Positions 23,454 through 35,056 of a stretch of DNA of 64,000 nt are shown here, one piece after another. The DNA comes from Xylogone sp. PMI_703. Taxonomy: Eukaryota > Ascomycota > Leotiomycetes. Every line of letters starts with the position of its first letter. Position 1 is the first letter of the stretch. The notes below the pieces were generated by a model. That model searched no databases, was not told the DNA's origin, and worked only from the letters and a program-made list of their open reading frames with translations. The stretch covers positions 3,100,001 to 3,164,000 of the forward strand of contig JAJTUQ010000003.1 of assembly GCA_021399445.1 (NCBI GenBank), read 5' to 3'. Position numbers and translations under genes: made by a program.

Positions 23454-24078
23454 TTCGGCGCGAAGTACTACTACTATGCTCAGTCTCACAGCAATGCAAA
23501 GATTTCTAGCCACCACTTTTGGGACGAGGTCATATCAATTAGAATCTTCTTTCCTTAACTAGATTAGAATTGGCGAGTTTGTCTTATGAGCAGAGGTGCT
23601 CATTCTCTTAACAGGTGTCAGGGATAGCGATATTAGAGTCCATACATATATATGTGGGGCACTGCATTTGTATTTTATTTTTGGATATCATACAGGAACA
23701 ATCTCTCTTTTTTGCAGCGACCTCGCATTCAAGCGCTCTTGCATACATAGATCGTGCATTACAGATGGAGGACATTTGCCGCGGATTGGTGCCGGCCATG
23801 TGTTCTCATATTGTGGATCTACGGGTAGATTTTCGGGATGGCTGATAGGACCTTGCTCAACATCCGTAGAAATGGCAAATAAAGATTATTATGACTTGCT
23901 TTTTTCAGTTTCTTGTATATCATATGAGTACGCCATAATTTTAGGTGAGCCGGCAGTCCCGAAGCTGTGAAAAAGGCTCTTGTGATTATTATTTGAGGAG
24001 CGGACCACATGCAATTCATAAAACTATGTACATCATCTGGCACTAATTAATATAGTCTATATCGCAAATCTCGTTACT
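23454..24078. other. Convergent intergenic region
   Basis: Lies between the 3' ends of the Mpv17-like (+) and acyl-CoA synthetase (-) genes. AT-rich, and no gene was found. Confidence 0.5.
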
Positions 24079-26359
24079 CTAAAGCCTAGCCCTGCCTCCT
24101 GAGAGGTCATCCCAGTGCTCTGGCAGGAACTCGATATATGTGTCTCCTTTGCCCATGCCACTCACCCAGTAGATTCTATCATCCGGATTTACCTTTGCAG
24201 GATCCACACCCTCTGCTCTTAGGGGCACCTTATTTTGCTTGTTATTATGAATAGGCGTCATCTCCTTTACAAGTCTAAGGAAGACAGGAACAGCGTATCT
24301 TGGAAGATGCGCTCTGGAGTATCTAGCAGGTGTTAATGCTTCAGAGAGTTGTGAAATCGAGAAACAAACAGGTAATACTTACTTGAGAAAATCAGCAAAG
24401 TCAAAGTTCTTCCTCGCCTCAGGGTCAATATAAATAGCAGCGCAACCAGCCCTACCATCATGAGAAGGTAAAGCAACTCCATAGACATTTGCCTCCACAA
24501 TGCCGGGATATCTACCAAGGACTTCTGCTACTTCTGCGGTAGAGACGTTCTCGCCCTTCCATCGGAACGTATCCCCTAACCTATCCAAGAAGTACCATTT
24601 CCCTTCACTATCTCTTCTCAATGCATCACCACTTCTATACCAGAGATCCCCCTTCTTGAAAACGTCCCTCTCGAATTTCTTCGCGGTAGCTTCTGGGTTC
24701 CGGAAATATCCCGCAAACACCTGTTCATTGGGAACAGCAACTATAATCTCACCACCTTGTTCATATGGTTGTCTAATAGCAAATCCAGTTTTGGGATCAC
24801 GTTCAATAGCGCCTGTTGCTTGATCTATACGCACCGGTACATAGACTCCTTTAGTTAACTGTCTGAGAAGAGCGCCATGATGACCAACAACACAAGAAAA
24901 ATAATCTCCTCTGGCATGAATCACCAACCCGAATACTCCCTCGGTAGAATTGAAGAATTCAACAACTTCGGGAACGCCAAAACGTTCTCGGAATTTAAGC
25001 CATACGTCAGGGCGTAGGCCATTGCCGTACATAGCACGGACATTATGTTGCTTGTCTAGCGGATGAGGAGGAGCTGCAAGCAGATAGCGAGCAGTCTCAC
25101 CAACGTATGTAAACCACGTCGCTTTTGATTCCCGGATTTCGTCCCAGAACTTTGATGTGCTGAATCTTCTACCAATGCAAAGTGTAACTCCAGTCATCAT
25201 CATATTAATTGCAAGAACACCGCCAGTACCGTGGTAATATGGCATGCAATTGTACCAACGGTCACCAGGGACAGTTAAGTCCGTGCCTACCCATTTCTAT
25301 AAGAGATGTCAGATTACTGATTTAAGGGGGGATTGAACTGTCTTATGCAACGTACCGCAGCGCCTCCCAAGAATCCTCTCGCGATCTGGAAAGAGCACCC
25401 TTTAGGCAGCCCTGTTGTACCACTGCTTATGATAAGTATATGCCAACTAAAAGAGATCTTCCATAACCCTACCTGGTGTATATTAAAGTCATTGGCCAGT
25501 CTCCTTGAACACCAACCCTATGAGAGTCATCCGGTCTAATTGGTTCCAGGGTATAGATATGCTGCTTTAATGCTGGGTCTAATACGGCGATTTCAGTTCC
25601 AAATTCACCCTCTAATGTGCTCCTTACACCTTCAACCCTTGAGAGGAATTCTGGTATGTTGTCAACTACTAGTAACTTCGCTTGAGGTACCTTCGCACAA
25701 TGAAGGAGTGCGTTTCCGGCAAGGTTGTAGTTTATCATTGCAGGTGCAGCCCCTATCGCCCACAACCCCAACCACGCAAGTATGAAATCCGGTGTGTTTA
25801 TCAGATAAAAGGCAACAAGATCGCCGGTCTTTACGCCCTTTGATAAAAACCACTGGGCGTACTGATTGACTTTATCGTTCGCTTCGAGCCAGGTGTAGCA
25901 TCCGTCTCTAGACCAAATACATTGCTCGTTCTGATGTTTAGCAACTGCATTTTCAAAGAAATAATAAAGCGACATCCTCTTATTTTTGACTAGGAAACGG
26001 TAAGCAATAACTAGTGCTATAGCTGCAGCAATTGGATTTGGTTCATAACCTTACCTGCTTCTGCCCAAAGCTTATTCATCTTTTTTAGCCTGTTTATCTC
26101 ACGCACGTCTTTTCTAATGTGGTATTTGCCATCTAAATACATTGCGGCGGCGGTAGTGCCGGCGACAGCAGCAGCGGAAGTAACTAAGCATGATCAAAGG
26201 GTCAGCGGCTATGTAGGATTGAACGTGCCGGGCAGTTTATCCAGATTTCCAAAATAAAGTCAACAACAGTATCCACGAAGCATGGATATTACATATAATT
26301 CACAATTCGAAATGCAAGCAGTGTAAGTGCGGGGTTTGAGACGACCTACCTAGATCCAT
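24079..26359 (-). CDS. FAT1: Very-long-chain acyl-CoA synthetase / fatty acid transport protein, FAT1 type
   Basis: Six exons: 26359-26350, 26183-26055, 25989-25473, 25425-25356, 25296-24383 and 24322-24079. They total 627 residues. The first exon has only 10 coding bases (Met-Asp-Leu plus one base). The AMP-binding signature YTSSGTTGLPKGC is formed across intron 3. The FATP/VLACS block is YRSGDALRRDSEGKWYFLDR, followed by LGDTFRWKGENVS. The enzyme activates very-long-chain fatty acids to CoA esters using ATP and helps their uptake. The C-terminus reads GRARL; the last three residues ARL fit the peroxisomal PTS1 rule, so a peroxisomal pool is likely. An Ala-rich N-terminal segment may be a membrane anchor. 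Whether it is the single FAT1 orthologue or a paralogue cannot be told here. Confidence 0.88.
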
Positions 26360-26953
26360 CCTGTAATTCGACTTTAGAAGGCAAAATTTGAAGCTTTAAA
26401 TATGAAAAGATCAGGTTAGAAATGCACAGTTTCAAGACAAATTTGAGAATAAGGAGAATAAAGAGACGGAAACAAGCATTGATAACAACTGTACTTTGTA
26501 TACTCGCGGGTGCGGAGTCGCAATGCTAAAACAAAGCGGGCACTGATAGGGAATCATACCGAGGTTGCTACCCCGGATTCCTGGAATTAACGTTCTTACG
26601 CCCGCTCAACGCCCCCACACGCCGTGTGGAGTAGTAGATATCTCCACATCCAAGTTTTTTCACTGCTCCTCTCTCGCAATAATCCCGAAGTTTAGATGCG
26701 CAGCGTAATTGGTGGAGCTGGGGGCTTCTGCTCCTTATTCCGACAGCTGGAAGCTTTGCGCACAAAAATTTCCGCACGCACCTTGATAATTTATTATATT
26801 ACATAGTATCCCACTTCGAAGGTGACCAAACACCATTCTTACCTGTCTATGGCTACCTGCATATCTTGTCTACCCTAACCTTGCAACAAAAACTCCTTAG
26901 CTCGATAACATCGAGATCCATTTTACCACCGTCTGTGTGACCTATTTGAAACC
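26360..26953. other. Intergenic between YIF1 3' end and FAT1-type promoter
   Basis: About 590 bases. No gene or clear element was seen. Confidence 0.5.
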
Positions 26954-28180
26954 TCAGGAGCGAGTGAGGGCCCACATGAAAATAAACTGGACGACGTAGG
27001 AATATAAGAATAAAAATTGAGTTCTGCGGTTTCGCTGCGACCGTGCAACAGTTTGCATAGCACCTCTGGCGCTGTCGGTCGGCTCAGGGAGCAGAACATA
27101 TTTCAGAGATCGTAACTTCAAAAGGTTAACAAGACGTGAAATTTCAAGACCGAAGGGAGAATAATTACCAAGAAGAATGCGTTTGCCAGGAACTACAGAA
27201 ATCCGTTAGCTTGCTTGACCTCACTCATAGCTAGGCCACATATACATACTAAATAGATAAAGACGGTCCAGCTTATATATCCCCCAAAGCCTTTTCCTCC
27301 GGAAATAATTTCACTGACGACCAATGTCAATATAACGCCCAAGAATTTATAGCCCGAATACGCAATTAAATCGAGTAATTGAGATTCGTTCGATATTGAG
27401 AGGAGGTAACATCCAAGTTTCAGGCCCGCAATTTCAACGGCACATATGAACACCGCCGTAGATGCGGTGAAACCTAGGAGTTCTGGTTGGAACTCCCCAC
27501 GGATCCCTGCGATCAGAGTCGATAGTAAGATATACGTCACGATTGCCATTACTAGGGCATATATTGTCAGCCGCATATGACTAATTGAAGCGATTGGACC
27601 TACCTGGTATATACATGTCGGGAGAGTTGATGTCGTCTCTTGGAGGCGCGAAGGTCTGACCATTGCCAGAGGCCATGGATTGTTGCCGGCTCCACGGCCT
27701 ATGTCTCCAGGGGAAAAGTACCACCCACAGTTTGTTCACTACATAGGAGTTTGACACATTGAAGTAATGCTTCAAGCTGCTGACGCTGATGAATCGGCCG
27801 AGCTGACCCTGATATTAGCGATCTGTGTTTCGACTTCTTCTTTGTAGACTGACATTTTGTTCTACATACTCACTACCGTGTTTCACTAGCAATTGTCAGT
27901 CTCAAAGACTGTTCACCTGTAGGGTTTGGAAATACAAGAACCTACATGCAGTCTGCGACATTTGCAACCCCATGGTGGTAGCTGGGTCATTTAGGAAATT
28001 TCCATATGCGCCAAACGCGTTTGCAGCAGGTTGGTATGGATTGCCATATCCTCCCTGGGCACTATGCGGCGCTGCTGGTGGAGGAGATCGGAGTTGAGGC
28101 ACTGTAGATACATGTTGCGGAACTGGATGATGCAAGGGAGGAGAGTTTGCAGGCATCGGGGCAAAACCTCCTCTCTGCAT
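26954..28180 (-). CDS. YIF1: Yif1 homologue, ER-Golgi transport membrane protein
   Basis: Six exons: 28180-27946, 27885-27854, 27808-27604, 27551-27250, 27192-27169 and 27115-26954. They give 319 residues. Two exons are very short (32 and 24 bases) and hidden from simple frame searches. The N-terminus is a Pro/Gln-rich cytosolic segment (HPVPQHVSTVPQLRSPPP). The conserved core follows: SLKHYFNVSNSYVVNKLWVV, then a Pro-Trp-rich loop and several membrane helices (VMAIVTYILLSTLIAGIRGE). The last exon carries the basic loop and final helix RRTQFLFLYSYVVQF. Yif1 binds Yip1 and Ypt GTPases and is needed for COPII vesicle fusion at the Golgi. It is head-to-head with the SRP receptor gene. Confidence 0.92.
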
Positions 28181-28433
28181 GTTGAAAGAATTTGGACAAA
28201 TATACTCGTGGCAGGTGTTTCGACGACAAGGCAGTCAAGATTATTACGATCATATATTTCGATTATCTGTTGTTTAGAATCCCATGGCTGTGCATGCGCT
28301 TTACCGCATGCAGAATTCTGCCATGCGCCACCGCGTTTGTCGCAACAGTCCAGATCCAAATATATGCCACCTAAGTAGCTTAAAGCAGACTTCATTCAAT
28401 TTTTTTTTTCTTGGGTCATTCAAATCACTCAGA
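28181..28433. promoter_or_regulatory. Shared bidirectional promoter, YIF1 / SRP receptor alpha
   Basis: Only 253 bases separate the two divergent start codons. A T-run (TTTTTTTTTC, around 28401-28410) lies near the plus-strand start and may exclude nucleosomes. Both products act in the early secretory pathway, so co-regulation is plausible. No specific factor site was recognised. Confidence 0.55.
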
Positions 28434-30702
28434 ATGTTGGATGCATTTGAGATTATTACCACCTCCGGGGTGGTGTTATGGTCGAGGTCATATACCGCAT
28501 TAAGCCCTACTATTATCAATAGCTTCATCACAAATGTGTTCATCGAAGAGCGTACGCTCCCGGGCGTAGGGATTGCAGATGATACTTCTGCAGGGAACAA
28601 TCCGCCATATAAGTATGACCAACATACTCTGAAATGGACAGCGGTTAAGGAACTAGGAATCATTTTTGTTGTGAGTAGTGCCCCAACTGGAAATATCCTT
28701 TGGCACCCTCGAACTTGTCAACGTGGGGCAGTACCTGATACTAACACTTTCCTTCTAGGCCGTATACCGATCACTGCTACACTTGTCGTGGATTGATAAA
28801 CTAGTCGAGAATATAAAAACTATATTTGTGGATCTTTACGGAGATCAATTGAAGAAGCCAAATACAACTATTGTGGAATGCCATTTTGATGAGTACTTTG
28901 ACCAACAGATAAAGGAATTGGAACAGATAGCACTTAAGGATAAGAAATCCGGAGATTCTGCGGGAGAGGTGCCAAGAGTTGTAGAGGACAATCTGAGAGA
29001 TGAACCGCCTCCGCTGCCGGGTATCGTTCCTAGAGGTATACATCCCTATCTTAAGTATACATCGTTGAAGTTAACCCAAGATAGTGCAACATAAGAATGG
29101 TTACAAAGAATCCTCTCCTGAATCTACTCCAATTGCAACCCCCGAAGGTTCCCGTCCTAATACTCCTGGGTCACATTTACTCACAGCCAAAGGTGGACCC
29201 GGTGGCAAAGTGTCCCGCAGGGCTAGGAAGAGTGCAAATGCCGCTTCCGCTCATGCATCTTCTGGCGATGAAGTGAGCGTGAAGAAATTGAAAGCTAAAA
29301 AGGGGGCTCCAAAGAAAGGAAGGAAATGGGATGCGGATGGTATGGCAGACGAGGATAGTGATACTCAGTTGGACTACTCGGCGCCCCGAAACGACGTTAC
29401 GTCCGGCGAGGATGAAGCACTTGAGCGATCAGGAGTTATAGACGCAGTAGATCAATCATCTTGGGGGTCTAAAACTGGAAAGGGGCAGTTTGTGCTAAAA
29501 GACCTCGATGATCAAGTCCACTCTATTCTTTCATCCGCTGAAGCTAAGAAGGCTGATAACTCAACTGCATCAACAGGTATTGTAGGATCAAGCCTAGGTG
29601 CCCTTGGGGGACTTTTTAGAAATGTTATCGGAGGTAAAACTTTGACAAAGGAGGACTTGGATAAGGCAATGAAGGGCATGGAAGACCACCTGCTACGAAA
29701 GAATGTTGCACGGGAGGCCGCAATCCGGCTGTGTGAAGGTGTTGAGAAGGAGTTAGTTGGCGTGAAGACAGGGAATTTTGAGAGTAAGCAACCAACTACA
29801 GACCTCTTACGATAGTCCTCTAACATCCATATCAGGTGTCCAGGCCAAGATTAGAACTGCCATGGAATCATCTCTCAAGAAGATCCTCACCCCTACCTCC
29901 TCACTCGATCTTCTCCGGGAAATAGATGCGGTTACCTCACCATCTTCGCTGTCTTTACAGAAACGACGACCTTATGTAATTTCAATAGTAGGCGTCAATG
30001 GTGTTGGGAAGTCGACAAACTTATCCAAGATTTGCTTCTTCCTTTTACAGAACAAGTATAAGGTCCTTGTCGTGGCTTGCGACACCTTTAGATCCGGTGC
30101 TGTTGAGCAGCTAGCGGTTCACGTTCGCAACCTCAAGGAACTGACTGCACGTGAAGGAGGGGAGGTAGATCTGTATCAAAAGGGGTATGGTAAGGACGCC
30201 GCCAATGTTGCGAAGGATGCAGTTGCATTTGGTGCTCAGGAAGGTTACGACGTGGTTTTAATTGATACGGCGGGGCGGAGACATAATGATCAGGTAAGGA
30301 TAGCATCAATACCTCTTCGGTTCCTTACTGACCAATCTTAGCGCCTCATGTCGTCCCTAGAGAAATTCGCAAAATTCGCACAGCCGGATAAGATTCTCAT
30401 GGTTGGAGAGGTATGTGCCATTATATTTTATCTCATACTCCAACTAACTCTGCTAGGCACTGGTTGGAACAGATTCCGTCGCCCAGGCGCGAAATTTCAA
30501 CGCAGCTTTTGGTGCCGGGAGGTCATTAGATGGTTTCATTATTTCCAAGTGTGATACTGTTGGAGATATGGTTGGCACCCTTGTAAGCATGGTGCATGCT
30601 ACGAATGTGCCTGTTCTCTTTGTTGGTGTTGGACAACATTATAGTGACTTGAGAACGTTGTCCGTTAAATGGGCTGTGGAGAAATTACTAAGTAATAACT
30701 AA
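28434..30702 (+). CDS. SRP101: Signal recognition particle receptor alpha subunit
   Basis: Six exons: 28434-28670, 28759-29035, 29085-29783, 29836-30293, 30342-30410 and 30457-30702. They join in frame to 661 residues. The N-terminus MLDAFEIITTSGVVLWSRSY is the longin-like SRX domain that binds the beta subunit. A charged Lys/Ser/Glu linker follows. The C-terminal NG domain has the P-loop GVNGVGKSTNLSK (near residue 457), DTFRSGAVEQL, the DTAGRRHND switch and SKCD for guanine specificity. The product docks ribosome-SRP complexes at the ER by reciprocal GTP hydrolysis. Introns are 46-88 bases. The fourth exon junction (ending NDQ, continuing RLMSSL) was placed by homology and phase. Confidence 0.95.
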
Positions 30703-31177
30703 TGACTGTACGAAATTATTGATAATTTCAGGATAGACTACCAACGATCGAGCAATCATAATTATAACTACTTTGTATCTATTGCTCCCAATAATTGTTC
30801 CTATAATTATCACTAACAGCCAAGCCACTTGGAGAGAAAGAGGTTAGAGTTGTCGCTGGGTGCTACACATGTACGCCCTTTAGGCACCGGCAAAATCCCA
30901 CAGAAATCAAAGACGCCCTTTAGACTCTCCAAATCAAATATTCCTATTATCGAGAAAATATTGCTATCTGTAGATAGGTTGGTTGAAGATTTCAGTAATG
31001 GTTCTGTATCTATAAAGTCAATAGATATTACGGGTCTCAACATGTACATTACATCCTCTCGCTCCTCTGCTCAGTGTTCGACCGCCAATTTTATCTCTCA
31101 AGTATCCAAACTCTAGGAGTTTCCTATAATTTGAATATATATTCTATCTTATACCCCAATAAGTTGTAACTGCAATC
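30703..31177. other. Intergenic region
   Basis: Contains overlapping frames of 78 codons (-) and 95 codons (+) on the same bases. Neither has a recognisable domain. I regard it as the 3' flank of the SRP receptor gene plus the promoter of the hydrolase. Confidence 0.45.
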
Positions 31178-32185
31178 ATGGAGAACGTGAAGTTTTATCA
31201 GGCTCCTCCTGCATTCGATCAGGAGTGGCTAGAACACGAGAAGATATCAGGCATTCTCTCTCAAGCACCTATAACCGACCTCAAAGCTCGTCAGATCGCC
31301 TTCAGTAAGAGGCGCACGGACCTGAACAAAATGCTACTTTCCGACAGTCACAAGCATCTCGCAGAGGGAATTCACGTACACAATATCACGGTAGATAGTA
31401 CTGACCCTCAAGACATCCACCCGATTCATATTCGTGTATACGACCCTATTTCTAGCTCTGAAACACCAAAAAAGGCTCCATCTGAGGGCCAGCGTCTTGT
31501 GATATACTACCACGGAGGAGGTCTTCGAGTTGGAGATCTTGACTGTGAAGATATATCATGTAGGAAAATATGCAAAGAATTGTCTGTCACAGTCTGCTCC
31601 GTAGATTACCGTCTTATGCCAGACTTCACTGCCGATCAAGCAGTAACCGATGCAATAGACGCCTTCGGCGCAATCGTACAGGCTTGGAAACCAAGTCGAT
31701 TGGTTGTTGTAGGAAGCTCATCGGGCGGTCAACTCGCAGCAACGGTGGCTCAGGCCAAAGTTGGTGCGACAAGCTATGGACGGATCCATGGAATACTGTT
31801 AAGATGCCCTGTGACCTCTGAACCGACAGCTATACCAGAGAAATTCCAAAAAATACACACAAGCATGTCCTCGGCTTTCAACTCCTCACTTGCTGGTCTC
31901 CCGGGCGTAGTGACTCAGTTGAATCGAGCTCAAACATTACCTCTTGAGTTTCAAGACCTGTCTAGACAGCCAAGAACTTGGATGCAGGTTACAACGAACG
32001 ACATATATTATTCCGACGGTGTCTGTTATGCAAAAGCTCTTCACGACGCAGGCGTTGAGATCAAAATAGATGTTGTGCAAGGATGGCCCCATACATTTTG
32101 GCTGGATGCCCCACTGCTGAAGAGAGCTATCCAGGCAGACGGCGATATGATAGTCGGATTGAAGTGGTTATTTGATTCCAATTAG
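31178..32185 (+). CDS. Alpha/beta hydrolase fold-3 (HSL-like) esterase
   Basis: Single exon, 335 residues. The oxyanion-hole motif YYHGGGLRVGD is near residue 110. The nucleophile elbow is GSSSGG near residue 180, an HSL-family GxSxG. An acidic residue in TNDIYYSDGVCYAKAL and the His in GWPHTFWL complete the likely Ser-Asp-His triad. The family hydrolyses short-chain esters, carboxyl esters of metabolites or lactones. No signal peptide is seen, so it is probably cytosolic. It lacks introns, unlike nearly all its neighbours, which may point to retroposition or to simple intron loss. Substrate unknown. Confidence 0.85.
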   Translation: MENVKFYQAPPAFDQEWLEHEKISGILSQAPITDLKARQIAFSKRRTDLNKMLLSDSHKHLAEGIHVHNITVDSTDPQDIHPIHIRVYDPISSSETPKKAPSEGQRLVIYYHGGGLRVGDLDCEDISCRKICKELSVTVCSVDYRLMPDFTADQAVTDAIDAFGAIVQAWKPSRLVVVGSSSGGQLAATVAQAKVGATSYGRIHGILLRCPVTSEPTAIPEKFQKIHTSMSSAFNSSLAGLPGVVTQLNRAQTLPLEFQDLSRQPRTWMQVTTNDIYYSDGVCYAKALHDAGVEIKIDVVQGWPHTFWLDAPLLKRAIQADGDMIVGLKWLFDSN

Positions 32186-32367
32186 TAGCAATGAAGGAGA
32201 ATGAGTCTAGTGGGGCCCTGTAGTAGTTAATTGAGACAAATGGACACATATAAAGCCAACCTGGTAGTTTTCTCTGAAAACCAATATCAACATCAATGAT
32301 TTCTCTTTCTATCGTCCCGCTATCTACAATAGTACAGTGAACATAAGAAAACGAGCGATGTAGTTGA

Positions 32368-33154
32368 CTACAACAATGAAAGATCGCCGAATTTCTCCTA
32401 CAAAGAAATTAGATATCGTAATTTGCCAACTAGATTGAATCAAGCATACCTTGTAACCCGGAACTGACCAGCGTCCTTTGGACACGAGTTGCGAGGTCTT
32501 CTCATCAATATCTGGTCGAGCAGCCGCGACTTCGTCCTGTAGAAAAGTGAGACCTTAGCCCAGTCCCTTCCGCTACCCACAGCTTTGCTAAAACTTACAA
32601 CAGTGAGGTCTTCGAACGGTCTCGCCTCTTCGATATTCTTGAGTGTCTTAGCCAAGTCCTTCAATTCTAAATCGACCTTGCCCTTCGTCTCCTCTGCATT
32701 CTTGATAGCCTGGGTCTCAAAAGCCTCAATTGCCTTGATCTGTCTATCAACATCATAAGTGGCCGGCTTGAAGGTGCTGAAGTGTTTCTCGATTTCGTCA
32801 ACAACAGCCTGGTTCTTCAGAATGGATCGATAATGAGCGAAGTCAACGGTAGAGGGGAGTTCGGATAGTTGCTGCACCCGACGGCGAGCGTCCTCGTTGC
32901 GCTTCTTGAAAGCCTGGAGAGATGCGGCTGTCTGGCCACGGAGCCCTAGAGACTGGGACACCTTTGCCCAATCGAGCTTGAGCGCTGCACTTCGCTATTG
33001 ATGAAGCATCTGTTAGCACACATACGGAAAGATCTTTTTGAGAGCTTGAAGGTGACGTCGAAACTGCTTCCAATTGCATTCGCCAAAACGCCAATGGTAA
33101 ATCCAGAGGCGCTCTTTATCATAATTGAAATATTCCACTTACTCCGGCTGCCAT
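32368..33154 (-). CDS. ATP7: Mitochondrial F1Fo ATP synthase subunit d
   Basis: Four exons: 33154-33143, 32994-32599, 32536-32450 and 32397-32368. They give 174 residues, the normal length. The first exon encodes only MAAG. The mature body starts [38 protein letters not shown] and the long helix [18 protein letters not shown] are strongly conserved. The last exon ends EKFGDLSLL. Subunit d belongs to the peripheral stalk that holds F1 against rotation. The first intron is long (148 bases) with a TGCTAAC branch; the others are 52 and 62 bases. A mitochondrial address is expected from the family, though the start is short. Confidence 0.94.
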
Positions 33155-33618
33155 TGTGATAGAGTTGGCACGATTTAGGAGTGGAGAGTAGTTGAGTGTT
33201 GAATTCGACGTTGTACCAGCTCGGCAAAAGCTTCGTCCAGGTCGGAGGCTAAAATCACGTGATATTCCGAACGATAATTGATTTCAAGCACTTTTTAACA
33301 AACTGTACCTGGCTACGTTGTACATTTGGTTATTAATTATTTAATTTGAGAACATTTCGTGGCCTTCTTCCTTCAGGTAACCACTGACTAGACTATAATA
33401 TTTAGCTCAAACTGTTGTCCAAGCTCTCACGACTCGAGACAATCAGTGGTACATCTGTGAACATTACGGAAGTTCCTCTGTCTCTTTGGTTCCATACCGA
33501 ATGCATATATTTTGTATACATAGTGAGTTGATACATACATCTTGTGTTATCAACATCATTGGTGGGCGGGCAGCAAGGATTGCCATTTTCAGCAACCTAA
33601 GCTACTAACCCTACCATA
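33155..33618. other. Intergenic region between ATP7 promoter and NAC alpha 3' end
   Basis: About 460 bases. No gene was seen. Confidence 0.5.
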
Positions 33619-34416
33619 CTATATGCTTAAGGCCATAATAGAATTGACTATATCGTTGTCATTCTCTTTAAGAGCTTTGATAGCCTTGTTCCTCGAAACA
33701 CCCGCTTGTGTCATGACTAATTCGATATCCTTGTCCTCAAGACCCGTGGCATCAACTTCCTCTCCATCGTCTTCCTCTTCCTCTTTCTTGTCATCGCCAG
33801 TATCGACAGCCTTGCCCTTTCCGTGGTCATGAGAGTGGTCATGGCCGGAATGGTCGTGGCCAGCGTGGTCGTGGGCTTCAGCAGCAGCTAATTGTTGGGC
33901 AGCAGAGGCTTGAGCCTGGGAGTTCAGATCCTCAATCTTTGCCTCACCAAAAACACTGATGGGTGTCAGCGGGTGATATACTTTAAATTTTGAGAAACAA
34001 GTAGCTTACATGTAGGTGTTACTGGTCGGCGACTTGTAGACTTCTGGATTGTTGATAACAAAGAGGATCTGCATATATTGTCAGGGCCTGTCTCTTGGGA
34101 ACGACACAACTTTGCGATGCGGGGTTGTTGGGCATCGAATAGAGGGGACTTTTGCGAAGTAACAAGCTATCTAACTCACATTCTTTGGTCGCCTCAAAGT
34201 AACTCGTGTAATTCCAGGAACTCTGGTAAGGCCGAGCTTAGCAATTGACTTGCGTGCCTTCTTCTCATTGCGAGAGTGAACGACTGCGCCAGCACCTGCG
34301 GGGATGCCACTTTCACCAGCCTCAACCTCAGAATCGGAGCTCTCAGACTCCTCCTCAGCAGTGACCTTCTTGGTCGGCTCATCATCTGGGAGCTCTTCGA
34401 CACGTGGATTCGACAT
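33619..34416 (-). CDS. EGD2: Nascent polypeptide-associated complex subunit alpha
   Basis: Three exons, 34416-34180, 34068-34010 and 33955-33619, give 210 residues. [13 protein letters not shown] is the usual start. The NAC domain runs through [20 protein letters not shown], then [31 protein letters not shown] and [10 protein letters not shown], with two junctions inside it. The UBA domain at the end has [20 protein letters not shown] and [13 protein letters not shown] binds the ribosome exit tunnel, shields nascent chains and controls SRP access. Between the two domains is a His/Asp-rich run ([18 protein letters not shown]). A longer N-terminal frame up to 34437 starts inside a predicted 5'-UTR intron and is not used. 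Confidence 0.95.
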
Positions 34417-34430
34417 CTTGATGTGCCTGC

Positions 34431-34579
34431 CTGTCAATCAGTTAGCATATGGATATTCCAACCCACATACAAAAGCCACAATGTTATTATTCTTGTGCGC
34501 TAGGGCTAGATCACAAGATTCAGACCCCAAAATCACATCTAGAATATACCAGAAATAGCAAAATCGAGCAATAACTAAC
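34431..34579 (-). other. Predicted 5'-UTR intron of NAC alpha
   Basis: Donor GTTAGT at 34579, branch TGCTAACTGA, acceptor TTGACAG ending at 34431, only 14 bases before the start codon. Inferred from splice signals; the spliced leader has not been seen. Confidence 0.55.
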
Positions 34580-35056
34580 CTATGCTTGTAAGCTTGTATT
34601 TGACGTGGAGGTTGGAAATATTAGGTGCAGTGAAAGCTTTAGGGTTGGTAGTGGTGGTGGTGGTTCGCTAAAGTTTTGTAGATCTAAGCGGAAACTGGGC
34701 TCCGAAGGTAAATGATTTCATAGTAATTCTTTACATTAGGTATACGACAAAACTCTTGTGAGAAGCCTGAAATCTCTCCTATGTACGTATATACTGTTCA
34801 AACATACACAAGTTTCTTAGTTGGGGCCCGTAACTCAAGTCAAGCTCTTACAATGGCCCGTGCCAAGCCAACAGATAATCACCATAAAACATTCAGTCCG
34901 AAGTACTTTCAATGTTTTGCGTAATCCATTTGCTCCTCGACGCCTGTTGTAATTTTTTGACGTAGGATAAGAACCTCCTTAAGAAGGAGAAATAACCCAC
35001 CAACCCTATGCGGTCATGCTCACAAACCCAGAACCCATCCTGCACCCACAACCCGT
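34580..35056. other. Intergenic region between NAC alpha promoter and RPL14 3' end
   Basis: About 480 bases. No coding pattern was seen. A GGTGGTGGTGG-type run near 34650 is close to the probable NAC alpha leader. Confidence 0.45.

Noticed and set aside
30813..31116. Overlapping frames on both strands between SRP101 and the hydrolase
   Set aside because: Both strands are open over the same bases, a typical chance result; no domain.
34417..34437. Longer N-terminus for NAC alpha
   Set aside because: The extra start lies inside a predicted 5'-UTR intron and begins with a non-ATG codon; the family start is MSNPRVEE.
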